Counted from the first letter of the stretch, positions 35,648 to 45,100 are shown. The stretch: DNA of 64,000 bases from an uncultured Pelagibacteraceae bacterium (GCA_902601315.1 CACKMS010000002.1:62001-126000), one strand, 5' to 3'. Made by a program: numbers and translations. The notes: generated by a model not told the origin, from the letters alone.

Positions 35648-36421
35648 GTGATTAAACCTCACATACTTTTTGATAACAACAATCTCTCTATAAAGATTAA
35701 AAATTTTGTTAAGAAAAAATTAGGTCATTACGCAATAGCAAAATCAGATTTAATAGTAGTCATTGGTGGTGATGGTTTTATGTTGGGATCTCTAAAAAAA
35801 TATTACAAATACAATAAAAAGTTTTATGGAATTAATTCTGGAAATTATGGGTTCTTGATGAATAAATTTTCAACAAAATACTCTTTAAATAATCTATCTA
35901 AATCACTTAGAGTTGTAACAATTTCTCCATTGGAAATGATTGTTAGAACTAAATCAAATTTAATTAAGAAATCTATTGCAATTAATGAGGTTTCAATTTT
36001 AAGACAAAGTAAACAAGCAGCATCATTGTCAATTTTAAGTAATTCAAAAACTATTATTAAAAACTTAGTCTCTGATGGAGTTTTGGTATCTACCCCAGCT
36101 GGTAGCACAGCATATAACTTGTCTGTTCATGGACCGATATTAGGTATTGATTCAAAAAAGCTGGCTATAAGTCCTATAAGTCCATTTAGACCAAGAAGAT
36201 GGAAGGGAAAGATAGTTGGAGATAAATCAAAAATAATTATTAAAAATATTAACCCAATTAAGAGACCAGTAAGCGCAGTTGCTGATAATGTTGAAGTGAG
36301 AAACGCAATCAATATTTCAATAAAAATTAATAAAAAAATTAAATTTAGTCTATTATATGACTCAAATAGAAGTCTTCAAAAGAAAATTAAAATTGAACAA
36401 ATTAGAAATGAAACAAATTAA
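35648..36421 (+). CDS. nadK: NAD kinase, GTG start
   Basis: NadK phosphorylates NAD to NADP. The 257-residue protein has the catalytic GGDG motif with Asp42 (VIGGDGFMLGS), NSGNYGFLMN at about 63-72, and the NAD-binding STPAGSTAYNLS near 148-159, followed by PISPFRPRRWKG. The start must be the GTG at 35648, because an in-frame TAA lies immediately before it and the family's conserved N-terminal strand follows at once. That puts the start 4 nt after the 3' end of tRNA-Leu. The only Shine-Dalgarno-like string, GAGGG at 35634-35638, is within the tRNA acceptor stem. Expression must therefore be linked to tRNA processing or be leaderless-like. Confidence 0.93.
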   Translation: MIKPHILFDNNNLSIKIKNFVKKKLGHYAIAKSDLIVVIGGDGFMLGSLKKYYKYNKKFYGINSGNYGFLMNKFSTKYSLNNLSKSLRVVTISPLEMIVRTKSNLIKKSIAINEVSILRQSKQAASLSILSNSKTIIKNLVSDGVLVSTPAGSTAYNLSVHGPILGIDSKKLAISPISPFRPRRWKGKIVGDKSKIIIKNINPIKRPVSAVADNVEVRNAINISIKINKKIKFSLLYDSNRSLQKKIKIEQIRNETN

Positions 36422-36883
36422 ATGAGAAAATTTCTTTTATATATAATTATTACTAACTTTATTTCGATAAATGCATTTGCTACAAATATTAAAATTGATC
36501 ACGAAATTAATAGTTCTTTTCAATGCAAATTTGAAAAAATTATAATCAAAAATGCTGAATATAATTATAAGGTTTTTAATTCAGATGAAATTGATAACGA
36601 GAATTTAGATAATTTTGAGATTGTCTCTAAAATACCAAAAGATTTAGCTATTAATGGGCTATCGTCTTTTTTAAGTAATTCTGAAAATTTAGAAGTTAAA
36701 ATTGTAAATAGTGAAGTGGTTTTATTTAAAGGATTTGACAAAGCTAAAAATTATTCAGAGTCTGGAATAATCAATAGAAAATCAGGAGAGCTAGTACACG
36801 AAATTACCAGAGATATTAATAGCGAGACATCTGAAAAAGACATTACTTTTTACAACTGCAAAGAAACCAATAAAAACGTCTGA
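36422..36883 (+). CDS. Small secreted protein, function unknown
   Basis: A 153-residue protein with a clear Sec signal peptide: MRKF, a hydrophobic core at about 5-15, and likely cleavage after AFA near residue 20. The mature part is polar with two cysteines, one in QCKFEKI near 35 and one in YNCKE near the C-terminus, which could form a disulphide. It is probably periplasmic. Its ATG follows the nadK stop directly. I recognise no domain. It converges with tRNA-Thr, about 10 nt away. Confidence 0.65.
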   Translation: MRKFLLYIIITNFISINAFATNIKIDHEINSSFQCKFEKIIIKNAEYNYKVFNSDEIDNENLDNFEIVSKIPKDLAINGLSSFLSNSENLEVKIVNSEVVLFKGFDKAKNYSESGIINRKSGELVHEITRDINSETSEKDITFYNCKETNKNV

Positions 36884-36892
36884 AGATTTAAG

Positions 36893-36968
36893 TGGTGCCC
36901 CCGCACGGATTCGAACCGCGGACCTATTGATTACAAATCAATTGCTCTACCAACTGAGCTACAAGGGC
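36893..36968 (-). tRNA. tRNA-Thr (anticodon TGT)
   Basis: A 76-nt cloverleaf on the minus strand with acceptor GCCCTTG/CGGGGGC containing two G-T pairs, a D-arm TAGCTCAGTTGGTAGAGC, anticodon loop TTTGTAA with anticodon TGT, T-arm GGTTCGAATCC, discriminator A and an encoded CCA. It lies 33 nt downstream of rlmB on the same strand and may be cotranscribed. Confidence 0.97.
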
Positions 36969-37001
36969 ATTTTGAGTTTTGTAATATCATTTTTTTTATT
37001 A

Positions 37002-37745
37002 TCAAGATATTTTTTTATGTTGATTTATATGATGAAAAACTATGGCTGCACTGTTCGAAATATTTAAACTTTCCACATTTTCATTAATATTAATTTTAAC
37101 TGAAAAATCTGTATATTTATTTGTATGATGCTTAATTCCAGATCCCTCCGAACCAAACAGTAAAATATTATTTCCTTCCCATTTAACATCCATAAAATCT
37201 TTATTGCTTTTCGAGTCAAACCCATAAACCCAAAAATTCTTATCCCTTAGAAATTTAAGAGTGGTATTTATATTTGACACTTCAAAAATATTAAGATGCT
37301 CAACACAGCCACTAGCAGATTTGTACATTAATTTACTTTCTTTTGGAAAATGTCTTTCCTTAACAATTAATCCATCTATATTAAAAGATGCGGCGCTTCT
37401 AATTAATGAGCCTATGTTTCTTGGATCAGTAACTTCATCTAAACATACAAAAGTTAAATTATTTTTATCTGATATAAATTCTTTTAACTGAATTTTTTCT
37501 AAATGTTCTATTTCTGCAACATAGCCTTGATGAAGTATGCCTTCATTTTTGGAATATTTGTCTAATTCTTTCTTGGTTTTGAAATATATTTTTACATCCT
37601 TTAATAAGTTTTTCTTTGGACTTAATCTGTGAATATTTTTTTTACTCTCTTCAGTTAAAAATACTTTTAAAATCTTCCTTTTTTCATTTTTTAAAGCCTC
37701 AAAAACAGCGTGTTTACCAACAATAAAAAAAGATGATTTGTTCAT
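37002..37745 (-). CDS. rlmB: 23S rRNA (guanosine-2'-O-)-methyltransferase, RlmB type
   Basis: RlmB methylates G2251 (E. coli numbering) in the 23S P-loop. The 247-residue protein has the N-terminal substrate-binding domain typical of TrmH group 3 (FIVGKHAVFEALKNEKRKI). The SPOUT domain has DEVTDPRNIGSLIRSAASF near 104-122, LFGSEGSGI, and ESLNISNSAAIVFHH as motif 3. It is divergent from tRNA-Tyr, and tRNA-Thr follows it. Related TrmH enzymes acting on tRNA are the alternative, but the N-terminal domain favours RlmB. Confidence 0.88.
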   Translation of the reverse strand: MNKSSFFIVGKHAVFEALKNEKRKILKVFLTEESKKNIHRLSPKKNLLKDVKIYFKTKKELDKYSKNEGILHQGYVAEIEHLEKIQLKEFISDKNNLTFVCLDEVTDPRNIGSLIRSAASFNIDGLIVKERHFPKESKLMYKSASGCVEHLNIFEVSNINTTLKFLRDKNFWVYGFDSKSNKDFMDVKWEGNNILLFGSEGSGIKHHTNKYTDFSVKININENVESLNISNSAAIVFHHINQHKKIS

Positions 37746-37799
37746 GATAATTATTGATTTTTATAAGCTTTTTTAACTATTTTACCAATATTTCACCTA

Positions 37800-37827
37800 T
37801 TGCTTTTGTACAATAAAAATATATAAA
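37800..37827 (+). promoter_or_regulatory. Predicted promoter of the tRNA-Tyr/tRNA-Gly/tuf transcript
   Basis: TTGCTT at 37800-37805 and TATAAA at 37822-37827 are 16 nt apart, with a predicted start near 37834. This lies in the 134-nt gap between divergent rlmB and tRNA-Tyr. A second candidate is not obvious. The G+C-rich CGCG shortly after the -10 might act as a discriminator of the stringent-response type, which is speculative. Confidence 0.45.
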
Positions 37828-37856
37828 ACGCGTGTTGTTTAAAGCTTATTGAACAA

Positions 37857-37870
37857 GGGGACGCTTCCCC
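37857..37870 (+). other. G+C-rich hairpin in the leader before tRNA-Tyr
   Basis: GGGGA at 37857-37861 pairs perfectly with TCCCC at 37866-37870 around a CGCT tetraloop, 9 nt before the mature tRNA-Tyr. In this A+T-rich region such a stem stands out. It could guide 5' processing of the tRNA precursor or act in transcription control. No T-run follows, so it is not a terminator. Confidence 0.45.
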
Positions 37871-37879
37871 AACGATTTA

Positions 37880-37965
<86 letters not shown>

Positions 37966-38006
37966 TTCAATATAAATTTAAATAACTAGGAGTGTACTTG
38001 GGTGAT

Positions 38007-38080
38007 GCGGGTGTAGTTCAATGGTAGAACGCTAGCCTTCCAAGCTGGATGTAAGGGTTCGATTCCCTTTACCCGCTCCA
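38007..38080 (+). tRNA. tRNA-Gly (anticodon TCC)
   Basis: A 74-nt cloverleaf with acceptor GCGGGTG/TACCCGC, anticodon stem CTAGC/GCTGG around CTTCCAA with anticodon TCC, T-arm GGGTTCGATTCCC, discriminator T and encoded CCA. It lies 41 nt after tRNA-Tyr and 44 nt before tuf; the tuf leader carries AGGAAAAAGAGG as ribosome-binding sequence. Confidence 0.97.
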
Positions 38081-38124
38081 AAAATTTAAAAATAAAATGT
38101 AAAGGAAAAAGAGGTAAACAAGTA

Positions 38125-39289
38125 ATGTCAAAAGAAAAGTTCGTAAGAAATAAACCGCACTGTAACATCGGTACAATCGGTCATGTCGATCACGGTAAAA
38201 CTACGTTAACAGCTGCGATCACAAAAGTTTTAGCTGAATCAGGCGGTGCGCAATTTACCGCTTATGATCAAATTGATAAAGCTCCTGAAGAAAAAGAGAG
38301 AGGAATATGAAACTGCAAACAGACACTATGCGCACGTAGATTGCCCAGGTCACGCTGACTATGTAAAAAATATGATTACAGGTGCAGCTCAAATGGATGG
38401 AGCAATTTTAGTTGTTAATGCTGCTGATGGTCCAATGCCTCAAACAAGAGAGCACATTCTTTTAGCAAGGCAGGTAGGTGTACCTGCTATAGTTGTTTAC
38501 TTAAACAAAGTTGATCAAGTTGATGATAAAGAAATGATAGACCTTGTTGAGGAAGAAATTAAAGATTTATTAACATCATATAAATTCCCAGGTGACAAGA
38601 CACCAATCGTTAAAGGTTCTGCACTTGCAGCTGTTGAGGGAAGAGATGATGAAATTGGAAAAAATTCTATTATGGATTTAATGAAAGCTGTAGATGAATT
38701 TATTCCACAACCAGATAGACCAAAGGATAAAGACTTCTTGATGCCTGTTGAGGATGTTTTCTCAATTTCAGGAAGAGGTACAGTAGTAACTGGTAGAGTA
38801 GAGTCAGGTATTATTAAAACTGGAGACGAAATTGAGATAGTAGGAATTAGAGAAACAAAGAAAACTGTTTGTACAGGAGTTGAAATGTTTAGAAAGCTTT
38901 TAGACTCTGGAGAAGCCGGAGATAACATTGGAGCTCTTTTAAGGGGTGTTGAAAGAACAGATGTTGAAAGAGGACAAGTTCTTTGTAAACCTGCATCAAT
39001 TACTCCACATACAAAATTTGAGGCTCAGGCATATGTGTTGAAAAAAGAGGAGGGTGGAAGACACACTCCTTTCTTTACAAAATACAGACCTCAGTTTTAT
39101 TTTAGAACAACTGATGTAACTGGTGAGGTTGAGTTACCAGCAGGAACAGAAATGGTTATGCCTGGTGATGATGCTAAATTTACAGTAAAACTTATTACAC
39201 CAATTGCAATGAATGAGAAATTAAACTTTGCAATAAGAGAAGGTGGTAGAACAGTAGGAGCTGGAGTAGTAACTAAAATTATAGAGTAA
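38125..39289 (+). pseudogene. tuf: Elongation factor Tu, frame broken by an apparent 26-nt deletion
   Basis: EF-Tu delivers aminoacyl-tRNA to the ribosome. The first 61 codons encode a normal N-terminus with G1 GHVDHGKT at 19-26, ending APEEKERGI, and then hit TGA at 38308-38310. The rest of EF-Tu, from [16 protein letters not shown] to [10 protein letters not shown], continues intact in another frame for 327 codons. Family knowledge says about TISTAHVE belongs between the halves. Adding those eight residues gives exactly 396, the standard length. The loss equals 26 nt (eight codons plus two bases) and lies at a GAATA string (38303-38307) that would have been duplicated at both edges. The missing piece includes the switch-I Thr that binds magnesium. 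An assembly or sequencing artefact is as likely as a real lesion. Confidence 0.9.
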
Positions 39290-39296
39290 ACTCCAT

Positions 39297-39372
39297 AGGA
39301 GTGTAGCTCAATTGGTAGAGCGCCGGTCTCCAAAACCGGAGGTTGGGGGTTCGATTCCCTCCGCTCCTGCCA
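39297..39372 (+). tRNA. tRNA-Trp (anticodon CCA)
   Basis: A 76-nt cloverleaf with acceptor AGGAGTG/CGCTCCT, D-arm TAGCTCAATTGGTAGAGC, anticodon stem CCGGT/ACCGG around CTCCAAA with anticodon CCA, T-arm GGGGTTCGATTCCC, discriminator G and an encoded CCA. It sits 7 nt after tuf and 16 nt before secE, the usual alphaproteobacterial order. Confidence 0.97.
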
Positions 39373-39388
39373 AGAAGGTTACAATATT

Positions 39389-39580
39389 ATGAAAAACCCT
39401 TTAAAATTTATTCAAGATGTAAAGCAAGAAGCTTTTAAAGTTACTTGGCCAACAGGAAAAGAAACATTGCAAGGAGCTCTTATGGTTGTTGCAATGGCTA
39501 TAATTGCATCTTTATTCTTTTTATTATTGGATCAGGTTTTGAAGTTTTTTTTAGAATTAATTCTTAAGGTAAGTTTCTAA
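39389..39580 (+). CDS. secE: Preprotein translocase subunit SecE
   Basis: SecE clamps SecY in the translocon. The 63-residue protein is the short single-spanning type: an amphipathic N-terminal helix with KNPLKFIQDVKQEAFKVTWP, where the KVTWP motif is the family hallmark, then one membrane helix at about 32-54. Its stop shares a base with the nusG start. Confidence 0.95.
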   Translation: MKNPLKFIQDVKQEAFKVTWPTGKETLQGALMVVAMAIIASLFFLLLDQVLKFFLELILKVSF

Positions 39581-40110
39581 TGAAAAATTGGTATATAGTT
39601 CAATCTCATTCAAGTTTTGAAAATAAGGTTGCAGCTTTAATCAAAGAAGAGGCTGAAAAAGCAAAAGTTTCCGATAAAATAGAGGAAATAATTGTACCTA
39701 CCCATGACATTACTGAGGTTAAAAGAGGAAAAAGAGTACAAAGAAAAAAGAAGTATTTTCCTGGCTATGTATTAATTAAAAGTGAAATGGATAATGAACT
39801 TTACCACATGATCAAAAAAATTAAGAGAGTAAGCGGGTTTTTAGGTTCAAAAGGTATGCCAATTCCAGTTTCAGATAAAGAAATTGAGAAAATTCTAGGT
39901 CAAATAAAAGATGGTGTAGCACAACCAAAATCTGCTATAGAGTACAGCGTTGGTGAAAAAGTTCAGGTGATCGATGGACCTTTTGCATCCTTTAGTGGTC
40001 TTGTAGAAGATATTGATGAAGAGAAGCTAAGACTTAAAGTTTCAGTTTCAATTTTTGGTCGTCCAACACCTGTTGATTTAGAATTTAACCAAGTAGAGAA
40101 AGCAAGTTAA
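39580..40110 (+). CDS. nusG: Transcription termination/antitermination protein NusG
   Basis: NusG binds RNA polymerase and links it to Rho or the ribosome. The 176-residue protein has the NGN domain ([17 protein letters not shown] to the RVSGFLGS region near 88) and a C-terminal KOW domain with [17 protein letters not shown] near 125-141. Length is normal. Start and stop overlap secE and rplK by one base each. Confidence 0.96.
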   Translation: MKNWYIVQSHSSFENKVAALIKEEAEKAKVSDKIEEIIVPTHDITEVKRGKRVQRKKKYFPGYVLIKSEMDNELYHMIKKIKRVSGFLGSKGMPIPVSDKEIEKILGQIKDGVAQPKSAIEYSVGEKVQVIDGPFASFSGLVEDIDEEKLRLKVSVSIFGRPTPVDLEFNQVEKAS

Positions 40111-40538
40111 TGGCGAAAAAAGAAATTAGTGGATACATAAAGTTACAGATTAATGGCGGACAAGCAAATCCTGCACCACCGGTTGGTCCTGCGTTGGGTC
40201 AAAGAGGAATTAATATCATGGAATTCTGTAAGGCATTTAATGAAAAAACAAAATCTTTTGCAGGAAAACCTGTGCCAGTAATTATCACAGTATATAAAGA
40301 CAAAAAATTTGATTTTGTTTTAAAGTCACCTCCAGCATCTCATTTTATCAAAGAAGCAGTCAAACTTAAAAGTGGCTCAAAAGAACCTGGTAGAAATATA
40401 GTTGCTTCAATATCTAAAAAACAACTAGAGGAAATTGCTAAAAAGAAAATGGAAGACTTGAACGCACATGACTTAGAGGAAGCATCAAAAATTATTGCAG
40501 GATCTGCAAGATCAATGGGAATAGAGGTAAAAGAATAA
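40110..40538 (+). CDS. rplK: 50S ribosomal protein L11
   Basis: L11 forms the GTPase-associated region base with 23S rRNA. The 142-residue protein starts [22 protein letters not shown], with the proline-rich [14 protein letters not shown] segment at about 26-39 and the rRNA-binding C-terminal domain ending [10 protein letters not shown]. One-base overlaps connect it to nusG and rplA. Confidence 0.97.
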   Translation: MAKKEISGYIKLQINGGQANPAPPVGPALGQRGINIMEFCKAFNEKTKSFAGKPVPVIITVYKDKKFDFVLKSPPASHFIKEAVKLKSGSKEPGRNIVASISKKQLEEIAKKKMEDLNAHDLEEASKIIAGSARSMGIEVKE

Positions 40539-41227
40539 TGCCATCAAAAAGATTTAAAAAATTACCTGAGAATACTAACACTCTACCTTCTGAGAGTTTT
40601 GAGAAATTAGTACCATTAGTTAAACAGAATTGTACAACTAAATTTGACGAGTCTATTGATCTAAGTTTTCAAATTAACAACAAACAAAAAAAAAGTGAAA
40701 TTAATATAAGAACTGCTGTTAATCTACCTGGTGGAACTGGAAAAACTGTAAAAGTTGCAGTAGTTTGTGAGGATAATAAATCTCAAGAAGCAAAAGATGC
40801 TGGTGCAGATATTGTTGGAGGAGATGAATTTGTTGAAAAAATTAAGGGTGGTGAATTAAACTTTGAAAAATTAATCTGTACACCTGGCATGATGGTAAAA
40901 CTTTCAAAATTAGGTAAAGTTTTAGGTCCAAAAGGATTAATGCCAAATCCTAAACTGGGTTCAGTAACGAATGATTTAACAAAAGCAGTGTCTGATGCAA
41001 AGTCTGGACAAGTGGAAATTAGAAATGACAAAGATGGAAATATTGGTGTAAGTATTGGAAAGAAATCTTTTGATGATGAAAAATTAGTTAAAAATTACAA
41101 TGCAATCATTGATGCATTAGAAAAAGAAAAAGCAAACAATACCCTTAAAGGTGATTTAGTTAAACAAGCCTTTATAACATCATCTATGGGAGTTTCTTAT
41201 AAAGTAAAATTAGGTAAGAGTATTTAA
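40538..41227 (+). CDS. rplA: 50S ribosomal protein L1
   Basis: L1 forms the mobile stalk at the E site and in many bacteria represses its own operon. The 229-residue protein contains INIRTAVNLPGGTGK near 54-68, GLMPNPKLGSVT, the family signature region, and KAFITSSMGVSYKV-like sequence near the C-terminus. I saw no obvious L1-operator mimic in the 1-nt gap before it; any such site would be further upstream. Confidence 0.96.
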   Translation: MPSKRFKKLPENTNTLPSESFEKLVPLVKQNCTTKFDESIDLSFQINNKQKKSEINIRTAVNLPGGTGKTVKVAVVCEDNKSQEAKDAGADIVGGDEFVEKIKGGELNFEKLICTPGMMVKLSKLGKVLGPKGLMPNPKLGSVTNDLTKAVSDAKSGQVEIRNDKDGNIGVSIGKKSFDDEKLVKNYNAIIDALEKEKANNTLKGDLVKQAFITSSMGVSYKVKLGKSI

Positions 41228-41229
41228 TT

Positions 41230-41739
41230 ATGATGAATAAAGAACAAAAGAAACAGTACATAAGTGATATGTCAACTCAGTTTGATAAATCAGAGGCTGT
41301 AATAGTTACTCATTATCAAGGCTTGACAGTTTCTCAGTTAGATGAATTGAGAAAACAAATGAGAGAACAGGGTATTAAATTCAAGATAACGAATAATAGA
41401 ATTACAAAATTAGCCTTAGAAAAAACCAGATGTAAAGATTTATCGGATTTATTCAGTGGCCCAACAGCTGTAGCAATGTCTGAGGACGCGATTATATCTG
41501 CAAAAATATTAACGAAATTTTCGAAAGAGAATCAGAATTTAAAAATTTTAGGTGGTATAATGGGTTCTGACGTTTTAGATGTTGCAGGAGTGCAAAATGT
41601 TGCGACATTACCATCTTTAGATGAAGCAAGAGCAAAAATAGTGGGTATTTTGAGGTCTCCAGCACAAAAAATTGCGAGTATTTTACTTGCGCCGGCGTCA
41701 AAAATCGCTATTTTAGCGCTCGAAAAATCAAAAAAATAA
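41230..41739 (+). CDS. rplJ: 50S ribosomal protein L10
   Basis: L10 anchors L7/L12 dimers to the ribosome. The 169-residue protein has the N-terminal rRNA-binding domain (EAVIVTHYQGLTVSQLDELR, FKITNNRITKLAL) and a C-terminal helix (LRSPAQKIASILLAPASKI) that binds the L7/L12 dimers. Only 2 nt separate it from rplA, so the long L10-binding leader known from E. coli is absent here. Two adjacent ATG codons offer equivalent starts. Confidence 0.96.
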   Translation: MMNKEQKKQYISDMSTQFDKSEAVIVTHYQGLTVSQLDELRKQMREQGIKFKITNNRITKLALEKTRCKDLSDLFSGPTAVAMSEDAIISAKILTKFSKENQNLKILGGIMGSDVLDVAGVQNVATLPSLDEARAKIVGILRSPAQKIASILLAPASKIAILALEKSKK

Positions 41740-41758
41740 CCAGGGACATTAGACTAAT

Positions 41759-42130
41759 ATGGCTGACTTAAATAAAATTATAGAAGATTTATCGAGTTTG
41801 ACTGTTGTAGAAGCAGCTGAACTTTCAAAACAACTTGAGGAAAAATGGGGTGTAACAGCAGCAGCAGCAGTTGCAGCAGCACCAGCAGCAGCAGCAGGAG
41901 CTGCTCCAGCAGAGGAAAAAGATGATTTTACAATTATGCTTACAGCAGCAGGTGATAAAAAAATAAATGTAATTAAAGAAGTTAGAGCTATCACTGCTCT
42001 TGGATTAAAAGAAGCAAAAGACTTAGTCGAAGGAGCACCTAAAGAAATTAAATCGGGTGTTAATAAAAAAGAAGCTGAAGAAATCAAGCAAAAACTTGAA
42101 GCTGCAGGCGCAAAAGTAGAACTTAAGTAA
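41759..42130 (+). CDS. rplL: 50S ribosomal protein L7/L12
   Basis: The multi-copy stalk protein that recruits translation factors. The 123-residue protein has the N-terminal dimerisation domain ([28 protein letters not shown]), an alanine-rich hinge at about 34-52 encoded by a run of GCA codons, and the C-terminal domain with [25 protein letters not shown]. The GCA-rich hinge creates a long spurious antisense reading frame. A 10-bp hairpin follows before rpoB. Confidence 0.97.
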   Translation: MADLNKIIEDLSSLTVVEAAELSKQLEEKWGVTAAAAVAAAPAAAAGAAPAEEKDDFTIMLTAAGDKKINVIKEVRAITALGLKEAKDLVEGAPKEIKSGVNKKEAEEIKQKLEAAGAKVELK

Positions 42131-42148
42131 TTTTAAACAGGATTTTTG

Positions 42149-42175
42149 CTGATTTAAAGATTTTTTTTAAATCAG
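42149..42175 (+). promoter_or_regulatory. Perfect 10-bp inverted repeat in the rplL-rpoB gap
   Basis: CTGATTTAAA at 42149-42158 is exactly complementary to TTTAAATCAG at 42166-42175, with a 7-nt T-rich loop. It lies 18 nt after the rplL stop and 8 nt before the rpoB ATG. In E. coli the same junction carries an attenuator and an RNase III site that lower rpoBC relative to rplJL expression. A comparable role is inferred from position and structure. Confidence 0.6.
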
Positions 42176-42183
42176 TAAGTGTG

Positions 42184-45100
42184 ATGCAATTATCTTTTAC
42201 AAAAAAGAAAAATATCAGAAAAAGTTTTGGTAAACTAAAAGAAAGTTTATCTATCCCGAATCTAATTGAGGTTCAAAAAAATTCTTATAAAGAATTAACA
42301 GAATTCAAACATGACATTGAACAACATTTAATTAAAGGTTTTGACAGGGTATTTAAAAGCATCTTTCCTATTGAAGATTTAAACGACAAAGCAACATTAG
42401 AATATGTCTCATATAAATTAGAAAAACCAAAATTTGATGTTGAGGAATGCATCACAAGAGGTTTGACTTATTCTGCAGCTCTTAAATGCACTTTAAGATT
42501 AGTTGTTTATGAAATAGATCAGGAAAATAACACAAAAGATATTTTATCAGCAAAAGAACAAGAAGTTTATATGGGTGAAGTTCCAATGATGACTAATAGT
42601 GGAACTTTCATAACTAATGGTGTTCAAAGAGTTGTTGTCAATCAAATGCACAGAAGCCCTGGTGTGTTTTTTGATCATGACAAAGGTAAATCTCATGCAA
42701 GTGGAAAACTGTTATTTAATTGCAGGGTAATACCTAATAGAGGCTCTTGGTTAGATTTTGAATATGATGTTAAAGATTTCCTTTACTTTAGAATTGATAG
42801 AAAGAAGAAAATATTAGTATCAACTCTACTCCAAGCACTTGGATTTTCAAAAAACGATATAGTTAAAGAATTTTATGAAAAAGACATTTATAATCTTGAT
42901 GAAAAAATAAACAAATGGAAAACTAAATTTGATCCTGAAAATTATAAATCTAAAAATTTTTCAGAGGAAGTAATAGATGCCAAAAGTAATAAAGTTATTG
43001 TTAAGCAAGGTGAAAAAATTAACTTTTTAACCGCAAAAAAACTTTCAAATGATGGACTTAAAGAAATATTTGTACCTAGCGAGTCTTTGTTTGGAAAGTT
43101 TCTTTATAAAGATATAAAAATTGGTGAGGAAGTATTTAAAATAGGTACAGAATTAAATGAAACTATTGTTCAAAAAATAATTGAAGCAAACATTAAATCT
43201 ATTGAAATTTCTAAAACAAATTCTATTACAAAAGGACCATACTTATTATTAACGTTATTAAATGATAAGAATGAAACTAAAAACGATGCTATTACTGAAA
43301 TTTATAAGGTTTTAAGACCAGGAGAGCCACCAACTATTGAGATCGCATCTCAAATATTCAATAATCTATTTTTCAGCTCTGACAGGTATGACTTATCAGA
43401 TGTTGGTAGGGTAAAAATGAATTCAAGATTAAATCTTAATTGTTCAGATAAAATAACAATCCTCAGAAATGACGATATACTAGCAATTGTTCAAAAAATG
43501 TTAGATCTAAGAGATGGAAAGGATGAAATTGACGATATTGATCATCTAGGTAACAGAAGAGTAAGGTCAGTTGGAGAATTAGTTGAAAATCAAGCTCGTA
43601 TAGGTGTTTACAGAATGGAAAGAGCGATTAAAGAAAAAATGACAACATTAGATGTCGAGTCTGCGATGCCACAGGATCTTATAAATGCAAAACCTTTGAC
43701 AATTTCTTTAAAAGATTTTTTTGCAACATCTCAACTTTCTCAATTTATGGACCAAACAAATCCATTATCAGAAATCACTCATAAAAGAAGAGTATCTGCG
43801 TTAGGACCTGGTGGTCTTACAAGAGAAAGAGCAGGATTTGAAGTTCGTGATGTTCATCCTACGCATTACGGAAGAATCTGTCCAATTGAAACTCCAGAAG
43901 GTCCAAACATTGGTTTAATTAATAGTCTATCAACATATTCAAAAATTAATAAATATGGCTTCATAGAAAGTCCATACAAGAAAGTAGAAAATGGAATTGT
44001 TCAAGATAAAATAGAATATCTTTCAGCAATGGAGGAAACAAAATTTACTATCGCTCAAGCTAATTCAGTTATTGATAAAAACGGTAAATTCAAAGAAGAT
44101 CTTGTATCTTGTAGAGAAAATTTAAACTTTATTTTATCGAAACCAGAAAATATTGATTACATCGACGTATCACCAAAACAATTAGTCTCAGTTGCTGCAT
44201 CTTTAATTCCATTTTTAGAAAATGATGATGCCAATAGAGCATTAATGGGATCAAACATGATGAGACAGGCAGTACCTTTATTAAAACCTGAAGCACCACT
44301 AGTTGGGACTGGTATCGAAAGTGATGTAGCCTTAGATTCAGGTGTTACAATTGTTGCAAGAAGGGATGGTGTTGTTGATAAAATTGATGGAAAAAGAATT
44401 GTAATTAAAGCATCAAATGAAAAAGATTATTCTCAATCAGGTGTTGATATTTATAACTTACAAAAATTTAAAAGATCTAATCAAAATACTTGTATTAATC
44501 AAAAGCCATTAGTTAGAGTTGGTGATAAAGTTAAATCAGGAGACATTATTGCAGACGGCCCATCCACCAAAATTGGTGAACTTGCTCTAGGTAAAAACGT
44601 TACTGTAGCGTTTATGCCATGGCAAGGTTATAATTTCGAAGATTCAATTCTTATATCTGAGAGATGTGTAACTGATGATGTATTTACCTCAATACATATA
44701 GAAGAGTATGAAGTTATGGCTCGTGATACAAAACTAGGTGAGGAGGACATCACAAGAGATATACCGAATGTAAATGAAGAAGCTTTGAAAAATTTAGATG
44801 AGTCAGGAATTGTTTATATAGGAGCAGAAGTAAAACCAGGAGATATATTGGTTGGAAAGGTAACTCCGAAAGGTGACTCAGCTTCAGGACCTGAAGAAAA
44901 GTTGTTAAGATCAATATTTGGGGAAAAAGCAATAGATGTTACTGATACATCCTTAAAAATGCCAAGTGGAAGTGGAGGTATTGTGGTAGATGTAAGAGTT
45001 TTTAACAGACATGGTATAGAAAAAGACGAAAGATCTATTACAATAGAGAGAGCAGAGATAGAAAGCGTTCAAGAAGATAAAAAAGTTGAGGAAGAGATTT

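Noticed and set aside
37986-38168. 60-residue minus-strand reading frame containing [20 protein letters not shown]
   Set aside because: It lies antisense to tRNA-Gly. This peptide wording is a well-known artefact of translating the reverse strand of a tRNA gene.
38295-38320. Programmed ribosomal frameshift in tuf
   Set aside because: A shift could rejoin the frames but could not supply the eight missing switch-I residues, and no slippery site or stimulatory structure is evident.
38246-39289. A stand-alone 347-residue EF-Tu-like gene with its own ATG
   Set aside because: Its first 19 residues are out-of-frame translation of the tuf N-terminus. The real homology begins at the deletion point, so it is the 3' part of broken tuf.
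41749-42087. 112-residue alanine-rich minus-strand reading frame
   Set aside because: It is antisense to rplL; the GCA-repeat hinge simply lacks stops on the other strand.
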